Shown here: positions 45,560 to 56,702 of the stretch, piece by piece | Position numbering within the stretch: position 1 is the stretch's first letter | Layout: the number at the start of each line of letters is the position of its first letter | Assembly: GCA_039707655.1 (NCBI GenBank) | Contig: CM077671.1 | Location: 246,015,095-246,079,094, forward strand | Reading direction: 5' to 3' | DNA from: Elymus sibiricus | Lineage: Eukaryota; Streptophyta; Magnoliopsida; Poales; Poaceae | DNA: 64,000 bases | Notes under the pieces: generated by a model | Database searches by the model: none | Told to the model about the DNA's origin: nothing | Seen by the model: only the letters and a program-made list of their open reading frames with translations | Program-made: the position numbers and the translations under genes

Positions 45560-48500
45560 TTATGTTGTAGATTACTAGCTCGCGCTGTAGCTCCCTTGAA
45601 TTTTTATATGTTCCTAGAGAAATAAAGTTGAAAGATGATGGTAGCAATAATGCGGACTGGGTCCGTGATCTGAGGATTGTCCTCATTGCTGCACAGAAGG
45701 CTTATGTCCTTAAAGCACCGCTCGGTGCGCCACCCCCTCTAGCGTCGTCTGTAGATGTTGTGAACATCTGACAGGCACGTTCCGATGACTACTTAATAGT
45801 TCAGTGCGTCATGCATTACGGCTTAGAATTGAGGCTCCAAAATGTTTTGAACGTCACGGAACATATGAGATGTTCTTGGGATCTCAGGCTCGTGCCCGTG
45901 TTGAGAGGTATGAGACCTCCAACAAGATTCTTTGCCTGCAAGATGAAGGAGAATAGCTCAATCGTTGAGCATGTGCTCAGATTGTCTGAGTGCTACAATC
46001 GCTTGAATCGAGTGGGAGTTGATCTTCCAGATAAGATAGTGATTGATATAGTTCTCCAAATCACTGTCACTAAGCTACTAGAGCTTCGTGGTGAACTATA
46101 AAATGCCAGGGATGGAAATAATGATCCCTTAGCCATTCGCGATGTTTGACACCATGAAGGTAGAAATCAGGAAGGAGCATCAAGTGTTGATGGTTAGTAA
46201 AACCACTAGTTTCGAGAAGGGCAAGGGCAAGGAGGGATATTTCATGGATGGAAAGCCAGTTGCTGCTCCAGTAAAGAAACCCAAGGTTGAACCCAAACCC
46301 GAGACTGAGTGCTTCTATTATGAGGAGAACGGTCGCTGAAGCGGAACTGCCCTAGATACTTGGTAGATAAGAAGGCTGGCAACGTCGACAGAAGTATATT
46401 TGATATACGTGTTATTGATGTGTACCTTACTAGTACTCCTAGTAGCATCTGGGTATTAGATACCGGTTCGGTTGCTAAATGTTACTAACTCGAAATAAAA
46501 GCTACGGAATAAACGGAGGCTAGCTAAGGGCGAGGTGACGATGAGTGTTGGAAGTGTTTCCAAGGTTGATGTGATCACCATCGCACGCTCTCTATACCTT
46601 CGGGATTAGTGATGAACCTAAATAAGTGTTATTTGGTGTTTGCGTTGAGCATGAACGTGATTAGATCATGTTTATTGCAATACGGTTATTCATTTAAATT
46701 AGAGAATAATGGTTATTCTGTTTACATGAATAATACCTTCAATGGTCATGCACCCAATGAGAATGGTTTATTGAATCTTGATCATAGTGATACACATGTT
46801 CATAATATTGATGCCAAAAGATACAAAGTTAGATAATGATAGTACCACATACTTGTGGCACTGCCGCTAAATGTCATATTGGTGTAAAACGCATGAAGAA
46901 ACTCCATGCTGATGGATCTTTGGACTCATTCGATTTCGAATCGGTTGAGACATGCGGACCTTGCCTCATGGGCAAGATGACTAAGACCCCGTTTTCCGGT
47001 ATGATGGAGCGGGCAAGTAACTTATTGGAAATAATACATGTTGATGTATTCGGTCCAATGAGTGTTGTAGCGTGCGGTGGATATCGTTATTTTCCTACCT
47101 TCACTGATGATTTGAGTAGATATGGGGATATTTACTTAATGAAACACAAGTCTGTAACGTTTGAAAAGTTCAAACAAAATCAGAGTGAAGTTTGAGATCA
47201 TCGTGACAAGAATATAAAATGTCTACGATATGATCGTGGAGGTGAATATTTGCATTACGAGTTTGGTATACAACTGAAGACAATGTGGAAGTTGTTTCAC
47301 AACTCACGCCACCTGGAACACCATAGTGTGATGGTGTGGCCAAACATCGTAGTCGTGCTCTATTGGATATGGTGCGAACTATGATGTCTCTTATCGATTT
47401 ACCACTATCGTTTTAGGGTTATGCATTAGAGACAACCACATTCACTTTAAAAAGGGGGCACCATCTAAGTCCGTTGAAATGACACCGTATGAATTTTGGT
47501 TTGGCGGAAACCTAAGCTGTCATTTCTTAATGTTTGGGGCTGCGACGCTTATGTGAAAAAGGGTTTTCACCTAATGAGCTCGAACCCAAAGCGGACAAAT
47601 GCATCTTCATAGAATACCCTAACGTAACAGTTGGGTAAACCTTCTATCTTAGATCCAAGCACAAAGTGTTTGTTGCTAAAACGGGTCCTTTCTCGAGAAA
47701 GAGTTTCTCTCGAAAGAATTGAGTGGGAGGAAGATAGAACTTGATGAGGTTGTTGAACCTTTACTTCAACCTGAGAGTAGCGCAGCGCAGAAAGATGTTT
47801 CTGTAGAGCCTACATCAGTTGAAGAGGAAGTTAATGATGATGATCATGAAGCTTTGGATCAAGTTGCTATCGAACCTCGTAGGTCGACAAGGACGCGTAC
47901 TGCTCCTAAGTGGTACGGCAACCCTGTCTTAGAGGTCATGTTGTTGGACAACGATGAACCTACGAGCTATGGAGAAGCGATGATGGGCCCGGATTCCGAG
48001 AAATGATTAGAGGCCATGAAATTTGAGATGGGATCCATGTATGAAAACAAAGTATGGGATTTGGAAGTATTACCTGAAGGGCGAAAGGCCATTCAGAACA
48101 AATGGATCTTTAAAAGGAAGACGGACGCGGACGGTAATGTCACCGTCTATAAAGCTCGACTTGTGGCAAAGGGTTTTCACAAGTTCAAGGAGTTGACTAC
48201 GATAAGACTTTCTCACCTGTAGCGATGCTAAAGTCTGTTGGAATTATGTTAGCAGTTGCTGCATTTTTCGATTATGAAATCTGGCAGATGGATGTCAAAA
48301 CATCGTTTCCTTAACGGTATCCGTGAGGAAAGGTTGTATGTGATACAACCGGAAGGTTTTGTCAGTCCTAAGGATGCTAAAATGTATGCAAACTCCAGCG
48401 ATCCTTCTATGGACTGGAGCAAGCATCTCGGAGTTGGAATATACGCTTTGATGAGGTGATCAAAGTGTTTGAGTCTATACAAAGTTTATGAGAAACTTGT

Positions 48501-49240
48501 ATTTACAATAAAGTGAGTGGGAGCACTATAGAATTTCTGATAAGTATATGTGGATGACATATTGTTGATCGGAAATGATGTAGAATTTCTGGAAAGCATA
48601 AAGGGTTGTTTGAAAGGAGTTTTTCAAAGAAAAACCTGGAATGAAGCTACTTGAATATTGGGCATCGGGATCTATAGAGATAGATCAAGACGTCTGATAA
48701 GACTTTCAATGAGTACATACCTTGACAAGATTTTGAAAGAGTTCAAAATGGATCAGTCAAAGAAAGAGTTCTTGCCTGATTTGTAAGGTGTGGAGTTGAG
48801 TGAGACTCAAAGCTTGACCACGGCAGAAGAAAGAGAAAGGACGAAGGTCGTCCCCTATGCCTTATCCATAGGCTCTGTATAGTATGCCATGCCGTGTATC
48901 GCACCTAGTGTGTGCCTTCCCATGAGTCTGTCAAGGGGTACAAGAGTGGTCCATGAGTGGATCACTGGACAACGGTCAAGATTATCCTTAGTAACTAGAG
49001 GACTAAGGAAATATTTCTCGATTATGGAGGTGATAAAGAGTTCGTCGTAAAGGGTTACGTCGATGCAAGCTTTGACACCTATCCGGACGACTCTGAGTAG
49101 CAGTCAGGATACGTATAGTGGAGCAACCATTTGGAATAGCTCCAAGTGGAGCGTGGTAGCATCTGCAGTATGACATATAGATTTGCAAAGAACACACGGA
49201 TCTGAATGTTGCAGACCGTTGACTAAAGACCTCTCTCACA
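45560..49240 (+). pseudogene. Decayed gag-pol of the nested Copia
   Basis: In order: gag (DWVRDLRIVL near 45655; PPTRFFACKMKENSS near 45925), a degraded zinc knuckle near 46305-46340, protease WVLDTGS near 46454-46475, pre-integrase and integrase (46740-47400; IIHVDVFGP, FTDDLSRYG), RT (KWIFKRK near 48100, YVDDILLIGND near 48546-48580) and an RNase H tail to about 49240. There are many stops and frameshifts. TAA at 46868-46870 and TAG at 47324-47326 are shared with E1. The integrase Glu region reads AKHRSRA, so the catalytic Glu is lost here, while E1 keeps SERRGRA. Confidence 0.85.
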
Positions 49241-49346
49241 TGAAAAGCATGATAGAACCCCAGAACTCATTGGGTGTTAGATTCATAACAATGTAAATCA
49301 CATGGTGATGTGAACTAGATTATTGACTCTAGTGCAAGTGGGAGAC

Positions 49347-51187
49347 TGTTGGAAATATGCCCTAGAGGCAATAATAATTTAGTTATTATCATATTTCCTT
49401 GTTCATGATAATCGTTTATTATCCATGCTATAATTGTATTGATTGGAAACTCAAATACATGTGTGGGTACATAGACAACACTGTGTCCCTAGTATGCCTC
49501 TAATAGACTAGCTCGTTGATCAAAGCTGGTCAAGGTTTCCTAGCCATAGACATGAGATGTCATTTGATAATGGGATCACATCATTAGGAGAATGATGTGA
49601 TGGACAAGACCCAACCTATAAACATAGCATATGATCGTGTTAGTTTATTACTATAGTTTTCTGCATGTCAAGTATATGTTCCTATGACCATGAGATCATG
49701 CAACTCACTGACACCGGAGGAATACCTTGTGTGTATCAAACATCGCAACGTAACTGGGTGACTATAAAGATGCTCTACAGGTATCTCCGAGGGTGTCTGT
49801 TGAGTTGGCATGGATCAAGACTGGGATTTGTTACTCCGTGTGACGGAGAGGTATCTCAGGGCCCACTCGGTAATACAACATCACAACAAGCCTTGGAAGC
49901 AATGTGACTAAAGTGTTAGCCACGGGATCTTGTATTACGGAACGAGTAAAGAGACTTGCCGGTAACGATATTGAACTAGGTATAGAGATACCGACGATCG
50001 AATCTCGGGCAAGTAACATACCGAAGAACAAAGGGAACATCATCAGGGATTAACTGAATCCTTGATATAGATGTTCAACCGATAAAGATCTTCGTAGAAT
50101 ATGTAGGAACCAATATGGGCATCCAGGTCCCGCTATTGGTTATTGACCGTAGAGGTGTCTCGGTCATGTCTACATAGTTCTCGAACCCGCAGGGTCTGCA
50201 CACTTAAGGTTCGGTGACGTTTCGTTATAGTAGAGTTATGTATGATGGTGACCGAAGGTTGTTCGGAGTCCCGGATGAGATCCTGGACGTCACGAGGAGC
50301 TCCGGAATGGTCCGGAGGTAAAGATTGATATATAGGAAGTCCCGTTTTGGTCACCGGAAAAGTTTCGGGTATTTCGGTAGTGTACCGGGAGTGCCGGGAG
50401 GGTACCAAGGACCATCGGGAGGGGTGTTTCGACCATAGAGGCTACATGGGCTGTGGGAGGAGGTATACCAGCCCTTAGTGGGCTGGCCGAAGCCCCACAA
50501 GAGGCCCATGTGGCTGGGAGGAGAAACCCAAGGTGGAAAGAAAGTTTCCAAGTGGGAGAGAAGGAGTCCTAATCCTACTAGGATTGGAGGAGGACTCCTC
50601 CTCCTCCCACTTCGGCCGAACCAAGGGTTGGCCCCTTTGGGGCCAAGTCTCCTCCCTCCCTCCTCCTATATATACTAGAGGTATTGAGGGTTTTTCACTA
50701 CAGAAATCAGCCACGTGCTACCCTCTCCTCTAGATCGTAGTTTCTCCTCTAGATCGTTTCAGCGGTGCTTAGGCGAAGCCCTGCTGGAATAGTTTCACCA
50801 CCATCGCCACCACACCGTTGCGCTGCCGGAGAACTCATCTACCTCTCCGCTCCATCTTGCTGGATCAAGAAGGCGAGATCGTCATCAAGCTGTACGTGTG
50901 CTGAACGCGGAGGTGCCGTCCGTTCGGCGCTAGATCGGAAGGACCGTGATCAGGATCGCGAGACGGTTCGTGATTTGATCGCGGGACGGATCATGATGGG
51001 ATCACGGGACGGATCGTGATTTGGATCGCGAAGACGTTTGACTACATCAACCGCATTTCTTAACGCTTCTGCTAAACGATCTACAAGGGTATGTAGATCC
51101 ACTCTCCCTCTCGTAGATGCTCATCACCATGGATAGATCTTGTGTGTGCGTAGGAAATTTTTGTTTCCCATGCAACGTTCCCCAACA
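49347..51187 (+). repeat. 3' LTR of the nested Copia
   Basis: 1841 bp, uninterrupted, and very similar to the 5' LTR outside the solo-LTR insertion. It is the reference used to define the E1 LTR truncation and the GGGTA site. Confidence 0.95.
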
Positions 51188-51192
51188 AGCCG

Positions 51193-53099
51193 ACGCGGCC
51201 TTTTGCCAGCGGAGCGCACCGGCGCACCCGCTGGGTGTAGCCGCCGAGCCCTTGGCGGTCGGCGGGTGTGCCAGCCGACCGGACCTGACTGGTCGGACGT
51301 CGAAGCGGGTGGGCGGCTGGAGCCGGCCCGGTGTCGAAGTAGATGGGTAGGCTAGCCGACCAGGCGGCGGCGCAGGTCGGCCGTCCGAGTGGGGACGCGG
51401 GTAGACGGACGCATGTGTTTTCTTTCCTTTTCTTTTGTGGCCGGCCCGCTTTTTCTTTTATTAGGGAGCCGACCGGCTCCTATTCTTCCCGTCAGCCGGC
51501 TGAACTTTTTCCTTGGGGGCGGCCGGCCACGGCAGCTGGGGGCAGAAGCCGGCAGGGCCGCAACGAGCGTAGCCGGAGGCGTGGGAGTGGAGAGGCCGGC
51601 GGGCCGGGGCCGGACGGAGCGGCGAGCCGGCGGGTGGCTGGCGCGGACGCGGAGGCGGACGCCGGCCGGCGTGGCGGAGCAGCACGAGGGGGCGAGAAGC
51701 CGTAGGTTGGCGAGGCGGCGCAGAGGGCCGGGCGGGCGGCCGCAGGCCGGAGTGGCGAGCCGGCGCGGTTGCCGGCTGCAGCGGCGGGGCAGCCAAGGAT
51801 GCATGGCGGAGCCGGCTGGCGTGGCGCGGCGGCCGCGGAGGCGGGGCACACAGGGACGGGGCGCGCGGTGGCAGAGGCGAGGCGAAGCTGCGGCGGACCG
51901 GCGTCGGGGTGCGGCCGCGTGGGACGGGCGACGGCGCGGGTGGAGCGCATGGGGGCGATGCTTGGAGGCGCGGGCGGAGTTGTGGCCGGGCCAGCGGGGC
52001 CGGAGCCGTAGCGGCGCACACGGGTGCGGGCGGCCCGAGCGGAGAGCGGGAGCACAGGGCTCCAGCTTGAGGCGGCGAGCGCTCGAAGACGGGGAGGAGG
52101 AGGCCGGACGCGCGGGCGACGCAGCCGGCATGTGGGCGCAGCGGAGCCGGCGGCACGGCAGCGTGGGGCGAGGCCAGCGACGCGGTGGGGCTGGAGGCGC
52201 GAGCCGGAGCCGGCGGAGGGCGCGGCTGTGGCCGGCTGCGCGGTCAGCCGGTGGAGGGCGCTGTCGCGGACGGAGGCGCCGTCGCGGGCGCAGCAGCGCG
52301 CGGGGTCGAGGAAGAAGCCGGCCGGGGAGCGGCGCAGCAAGCGGGGTCGGGGCGGAGCCTTCAAATCCGCCATGGCTGCGTCCGCTGTGCTGTTTGGAGT
52401 TGGCATGAGAGCGGGGCTTCCCGGTTTGCTTTGGTGGGCGAAGGTCGAATGTGATGACGAAACAACAGAGCTGGGGCTGCGGTGTGGTCGAGAGCGTCCT
52501 CGGCGACGGCACCGCAGGCGCAGGCGAGCGCAGGAGCACGCTAGCACAGGCGGGGGCGGCGCTGGAGATGAAGCGGGACGGTCGGCCAGGCCGGGGACGA
52601 CGCAGTGTGCGCGCTGCGATGGCGGGCGTCCCCAGCGTAGAGGTGCACTTTTGCATGGATGGGAGCAGGAGGCTTGGACTTGGGGATTGCTGGCGCGCAG
52701 GCGACGCTGCTGTGGGCGCAGACGTCGGGTTGAAGGACGGCCTGAACGGCGGCCAGTTGAGCGACAGCTGTAGCAGTCCAGGACGCGGCCACGCCAGCGC
52801 GAGCGCAACAGCCCGGAGCAGCACCAGCGCGCGGAGGACGCGGTGACCCGGACGGGGTTCTGTCGCCGGCGAGGCGAGCGTGACGAGGCCGGACGCGCGC
52901 GATGAACGCGGGAGCGGCGACGAGCGGCCGGCGTCGCAGTGGTGATGACGAAACCGGCAGCGAGGACGCGGCGTCGCACGCATTCGCCCTGGGGTGTGTG
53001 TTGATGTCGAGCCCCCGAGCGTCGCTGGAGAGACGGCGGCAACGTCACGGTGGTGATGACGAAACGGTCCCGCCCGGACCGCGGTTCCAGCAGCAGCAA
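51193..53099 (-). other. GC-rich interior of H, right part
   Basis: Very GC-rich, dense in CpG and in GCCGGC/CCGGCG words. Long frames are open on both strands (612 and 535 codons on -, 339 and 249 on +), all low-complexity Pro/Arg/Ala/Ser or Gly/Arg/Ala. Overlap of many open frames is what extreme GC content produces. A short word TTTCGTCATCACCAC recurs near the PBS on the - strand. I see no domain and do not call a gene. Confidence 0.65.
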
Positions 53100-53117
53100 G
53101 CCCCACGGTGGGCGCCA
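53100..53117 (-). other. Primer-binding site of H, tRNA-Lys type
   Basis: On the - strand TGGCGCCCACCGTGGGGC, complementary to the 3' end of plant tRNA-Lys, two bases inside the LTR end at 53120. It fixes H as a - strand element. Confidence 0.85.
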
Positions 53118-53119
53118 AC

Positions 53120-54075
53120 TGTCGTCGTTTTCTCACGGGGGGTGCCCCGGGACGGCAGATGCCATGGGATGGCTTAAGAGGTGAGAGCAAGGCTGCAGTG
53201 GAGATCCGGGACGGGATAGGGCAACAACACGCGGTGGTTTACCCATGTTCGGGGCTCTTCGGAGAGATAATACCCCTACTCCTTCATGTCTGTATATGAG
53301 GTGTATCGCAGTACAGAGTTGCTCCTAGAGCTGTATGGAAGAGGAGAGCCATGAGGCTTCTCGCCTCATGTGTGCATGTGTGGGCATGAGAGAGTGAGAG
53401 TGTGAGCTCCAGGGAGCTCTCATGTGTGTGTGAATGAATGCCCCTGGAGGCTTGGCCCTGGAGTGAGCTCCCCTGGTGCCTCTTATATAAGGATGCCCAG
53501 GGGACAAGGGGTGGCCCACTAGCCAACTATCTACTATTGGAGGAGACATGCGAGGTGACGCATGATGCAGGCTACAGTGCGCCACAATTGGAGTGCAGTG
53601 AAGTGACGCATGACGCAGGCTACAGTGTCCTCACGTCGTGTCTGACGGGATGTTGTGGTTGACTACTCGTAGCCGGCCAGCTAGAGGAGCTGGACGGGGA
53701 GCCAGCCGGGGAGCCGGACGGGGAGCCAGCTGGAGCAGCCGGCCAACCGGGGAGCCGGCCAACCATGGAGCCGGCCAACTGGAGGAGCCGGACGGGGAGC
53801 CAGCTGGAGTAGCCGGCCGACCGGGGATCCAGCCAACCGGGGAGCCGGCCAGCCTAGGAGCCGGCCAGCCTAGGAGCTGGCCAACCTAGGAGCCGGCCAA
53901 CATAGGAGCCGGCCAACTTTGGAGCCAGCCGGGCCGGGGAGCCAGCCGGACCGGGTAGCCAGCCAGACGGGAAGCCAGCCGGACCGGGTAGCCAGACCGG
54001 GGGGCGCGGGCCGCCCCGATGTTTTAAAATGTTGAGTCGCCTCCCCGAGCCTACCCGGGGGTAATACCCCCGACA
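53120..54075 (-). repeat. 5' LTR of H (right, uninterrupted)
   Basis: 956 bp. It carries the empty site GTGGCCCACT near 53512 where RLX1 inserted in the other LTR. TATA-like TTATATAAGG lies near 53482. Confidence 0.92.
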
Positions 54076-54600
54076 GGAGGATTAACCCACCTTTATTAAC
54101 ACCTGTTCTGGTGGTGTAGCAAAGGAATAAGCGGTACCTGGGTAGACGGCATAGAATGAGAGGCCATCCTTGCCGGGAGATGATGACAGCGTGACACCTC
54201 ACGGCTCATTTAGTGCGTTTGTCCTAAGTCATCACAGTTAGGTATTTGGCACTCTAGCCACTACCAGCATAGTATTTTACTGTTTTGCCATTATGGTAAC
54301 CCCTTCATCTATAAAAGGAGTTCCATGGCATCATTTACATGGGTCGACTCGCTGTCCTTTTGCACGTAGTAGTTGCACTCCCGTGCATCCTTCCCGGCAA
54401 GCTGCGCACTCTGTAAACAGGACATACACTCTTAATCCACCAGAGCAGGAGTAGGGTTTTACACATCACAGTGGCCCGAACCTGGGTAAATCCGCTGCGT
54501 TGACTACTATTTCCGCTTTTTGTGCATGTCGATTCCCCTAGCAGAACCACAAAGGGGCCCTGCCGGTCCCATAGATTGTCATACCTCGACATCTTTGGCG

Positions 54601-55408
54601 TGTCGGTATACTAAAGAATGGGTCCTTTGGTACCCTAAGTTGTGCACAGACGACAACAACTCATCGCCCGACAAGCCTTGTCGTAGGACAACTACGCTCA
54701 AGACACAGCCAGCTGAAGACCAAGATACCGGCAGGCCATCTTGCTGGCAGGAGGAGGCCCGACAAGCTCTATGTTGGCAGGCTCCCACTACGAGGCCACC
54801 GCTCCACTTCATCAGTCCGATTGTCACTTATCGGTGAGGTGTCGAGCGAGCAGGCGGTTAGGTGGAGCCTGCCGGGGCACGTGGCAGCTCTGGAGGATTA
54901 ACCCACCTTTATTACACACATGTCCTGGTGGTGTGGCCAAGGAATAAGAGGTAGCTGGGCGGACGACACGGAACGAGAGGCCATCCTTGCCGGGAGACGG
55001 CGCCAGCGTGACACCTCATGACGCATTTAATGCATTTGTCCTAAGTCATCAGAGTTAGGTATTTGGCACTGTAGCCACTACCAGCATAGTATTTTACTGT
55101 TTTGCCACTTTGGTAACCCCATCATCTATAAACGGAGGTCCATGGAATCATTTACAGGGGTCGACTCCCTGTCCTTTTGCATGTAGTAGCTCCACTCCTG
55201 TGCATCCTTGCCGGCAAGTTGCGCACTCCGTAAACAGGACATACACTCTTAATCCACCAGAGCAGGAATAGGGTTTTACACCTCATGGTGGCCCAAACCT
55301 GGGTAAATCCGTTGCGTTGACTATTGTTTCCGCTCTTTGTGCACGTTGATTCCCCTAGCAGAACCGCAAAGGGGCCCTGTCGGTCCCATAGATTGTCGTA
55401 CCTCGACA
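54601..55408 (+). repeat. LTR G, copy 2
   Basis: 808 bp, TGTCGGTATACTAAAG...CCTCGACA, collinear with copy 1, from which it is separated by nine bases (TCTTTGGCG, 54592-54600). Those bases match the usual start of an interior after such LTRs. No matching TSD was found at the outer ends (GCTCC left, GTCCT right). Confidence 0.9.
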
Positions 55409-55864
55409 GTCCTTTCTCATTTTCTATTCATTTTTCTGTTTTGTATTTTCTCCACTGTTTTGCATTTAATTTTAGTACCAAATGAATTTTGATGAATATG
55501 AAAATTTTCAAATAAATAGAAGGTAATATACTAAGCTAGAACACAAAGTTCCAAGTGGTTTGGATAGACATAAACATTTGTTTATTTTCATGGCTATTTT
55601 AGTTGTTGTTAGACCACTTTATAATTAACTAGGGGTTTATTCGTGAGTCAAATGATGTTGGTTTCAACTTAATAAATGATAAGGGGAACTTATAGAATAA
55701 TGCGAACATTTTAGTTTTATTGTTTCAAGAAATAATAATTTGACTTGCAATTTGAATATGAATTTGACATTGGTTTTTATCAAGGGGCAATTAAGCTTAG
55801 TAAAATAAGATGAGATGGCATCATTAGTTTGAGATTACTATAGCTTAATTACAGGGGTGTTACA
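55409..55864 (-). repeat. Truncated LTR-like fragment
   Basis: AT-rich. It ends on the right with GGGGTGTTACA, so on the - strand it starts TGTAACACCCC, a common LTR terminus. The left end is cut by LTR G. It interrupts RLX2 on its right side. Confidence 0.45.
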
Positions 55865-55869
55865 TCGCA

Positions 55870-56554
55870 TTTTATAAGCAAATAAATTATCAAGACAAGA
55901 AGTATCTAGCATATGCAAATAGGAAGAATGAAGCATTAACAATTTGAACATCAAGAGAGGTAATTGAGCATGAAAATTCCTATAACCATATTTGCTTCTC
56001 TCATAATAGTTACATGTAGGATCATAATAAAATTCAACAATATAGCTATCATATACAATATTCTCTTCATGATCCATATGCATAAAAGTTTTATAATCCT
56101 CCAAGATAGTGGGATTATCATCAACTAAAGTCGTGACCTCTCCAAACCCACTTTTATCAAAAGATTCATAAGATTGAACACTCTCCGAATGTGTGGGATT
56201 CTTACCTAAAGTTAACACTCTTCCAAACCCACTTTAAATATTATTGCAAAAAATATTATCAATGACATATTCGTCATCAGTGTTAAATAAATTTTTGAGA
56301 TCATAAGAAGCATCACCCCAATCATGATCATTTCAATGAGTAGTGGACATAACAAAATTATCATCCCCAAGCTTATAGTTTTGCATATGATTAACACAAT
56401 TGACATTAATAGAATTTATAGTAACATAATTGCAATCATGCTTTTCATTCAATAAATGTATCCCAATATCATTTTCTTTCATCACTTCATTATTAGCTAT
56501 CAATTTACAATAAGAAGCAAGTTTGGAAATATTAGCTAGTGGACGAGGATCCAT
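55870..56554 (-). pseudogene. Decayed orphan ORF of RLX2
   Basis: Starts MDPRPLANISK at 56554 and shares with the RLX1 ORF the HDCN segment, the HMQNYKLGDD (RLX1: DMQSHKLGDA) segment and the region around the CRNC motif (RLX2: YGYRNFH). At least two frameshifts are present (near 56330 and near 56215), and the C-terminal part is truncated. Confidence 0.6.
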
Positions 56555-56684
56555 TTATCTTAGATTTTTATTTTTTACTTTCTGTTCTTGTGTGTTAAAG
56601 ATAAGAATAACATACTATGCAAGTAGAAGGTAGAACAAGTAAATTATAGTGTGTGTAGGTACCAAATGAGAATTTGATGATACC

Positions 56685-56702
56685 TCCCTGGTAACGGCGC
56701 TA
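56685..56702 (-). other. Decayed tRNA-Asp primer-binding site of RLX2
   Basis: TCCCTGGTAACGGCGCTA on the + strand differs from the intact RLX1 site at three positions, all C to T. Confidence 0.65.

Larger units (their letters stand above)
38536..51187 (+). mobile_element. Copia LTR retrotransposon (BARE/Angela/WIS-like) nested in H
   Basis: Full length with TSD AGCCG (38531-38535, 51188-51192). LTRs start TGTTGGAAATATGCCC and end CGTTCCCCAACA. The 5' LTR is split by a solo LTR (38659-42547). The interior is 44319-49346, with a PBS-like TGGCATCATGAGC at 44320 and a polypurine tract AGTGGGAGAC before 49347. Gag-pol is heavily decayed. It is collinear with E1 at the left of the window. Confidence 0.95.
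28851..54075 (-). mobile_element. Non-autonomous LTR retrotransposon H (LARD-like, tRNA-Lys PBS)
   Basis: LTRs are 28851-36886 (interrupted) and 53120-54075, TG...CA, with TSD GGAGG at 28846-28850 and 54076-54080. The PBS at 53100-53117 shows that it reads on the - strand. After removing the nested Copia the interior is about 3.6 kb: 51193-53119 plus 36887-38535. It is very GC-rich, partly minisatellite, and encodes no recognisable gag, protease, integrase or RT. Long Pro/Arg/Ala-rich frames exist on both strands but look like by-products of high GC. It would depend on proteins from another element. Confidence 0.85.
28555..54591 (+). repeat. LTR G, copy 1 (split by element H)
   Basis: TGTCGGTGTACTAAAG at 28555 runs to GGAGG at 28850. 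It resumes at 54081 and ends CCTCGACA at 54591. Joined length is about 807 bp, collinear with copy 2 (54601-55408). A TATA-like CTATAAAAG lies at 54309-54317. Element H fills 28851-54075 and duplicates GGAGG. Confidence 0.9.

Noticed and set aside
51352..53190. A 612-codon Pro/Arg/Ala-rich frame (-) and the overlapping 535-, 339- and 249-codon frames
   Set aside because: Several frames on both strands are open over the same GC-rich interior of H, all low-complexity with no motif; the 612-codon frame also starts inside the LTR.
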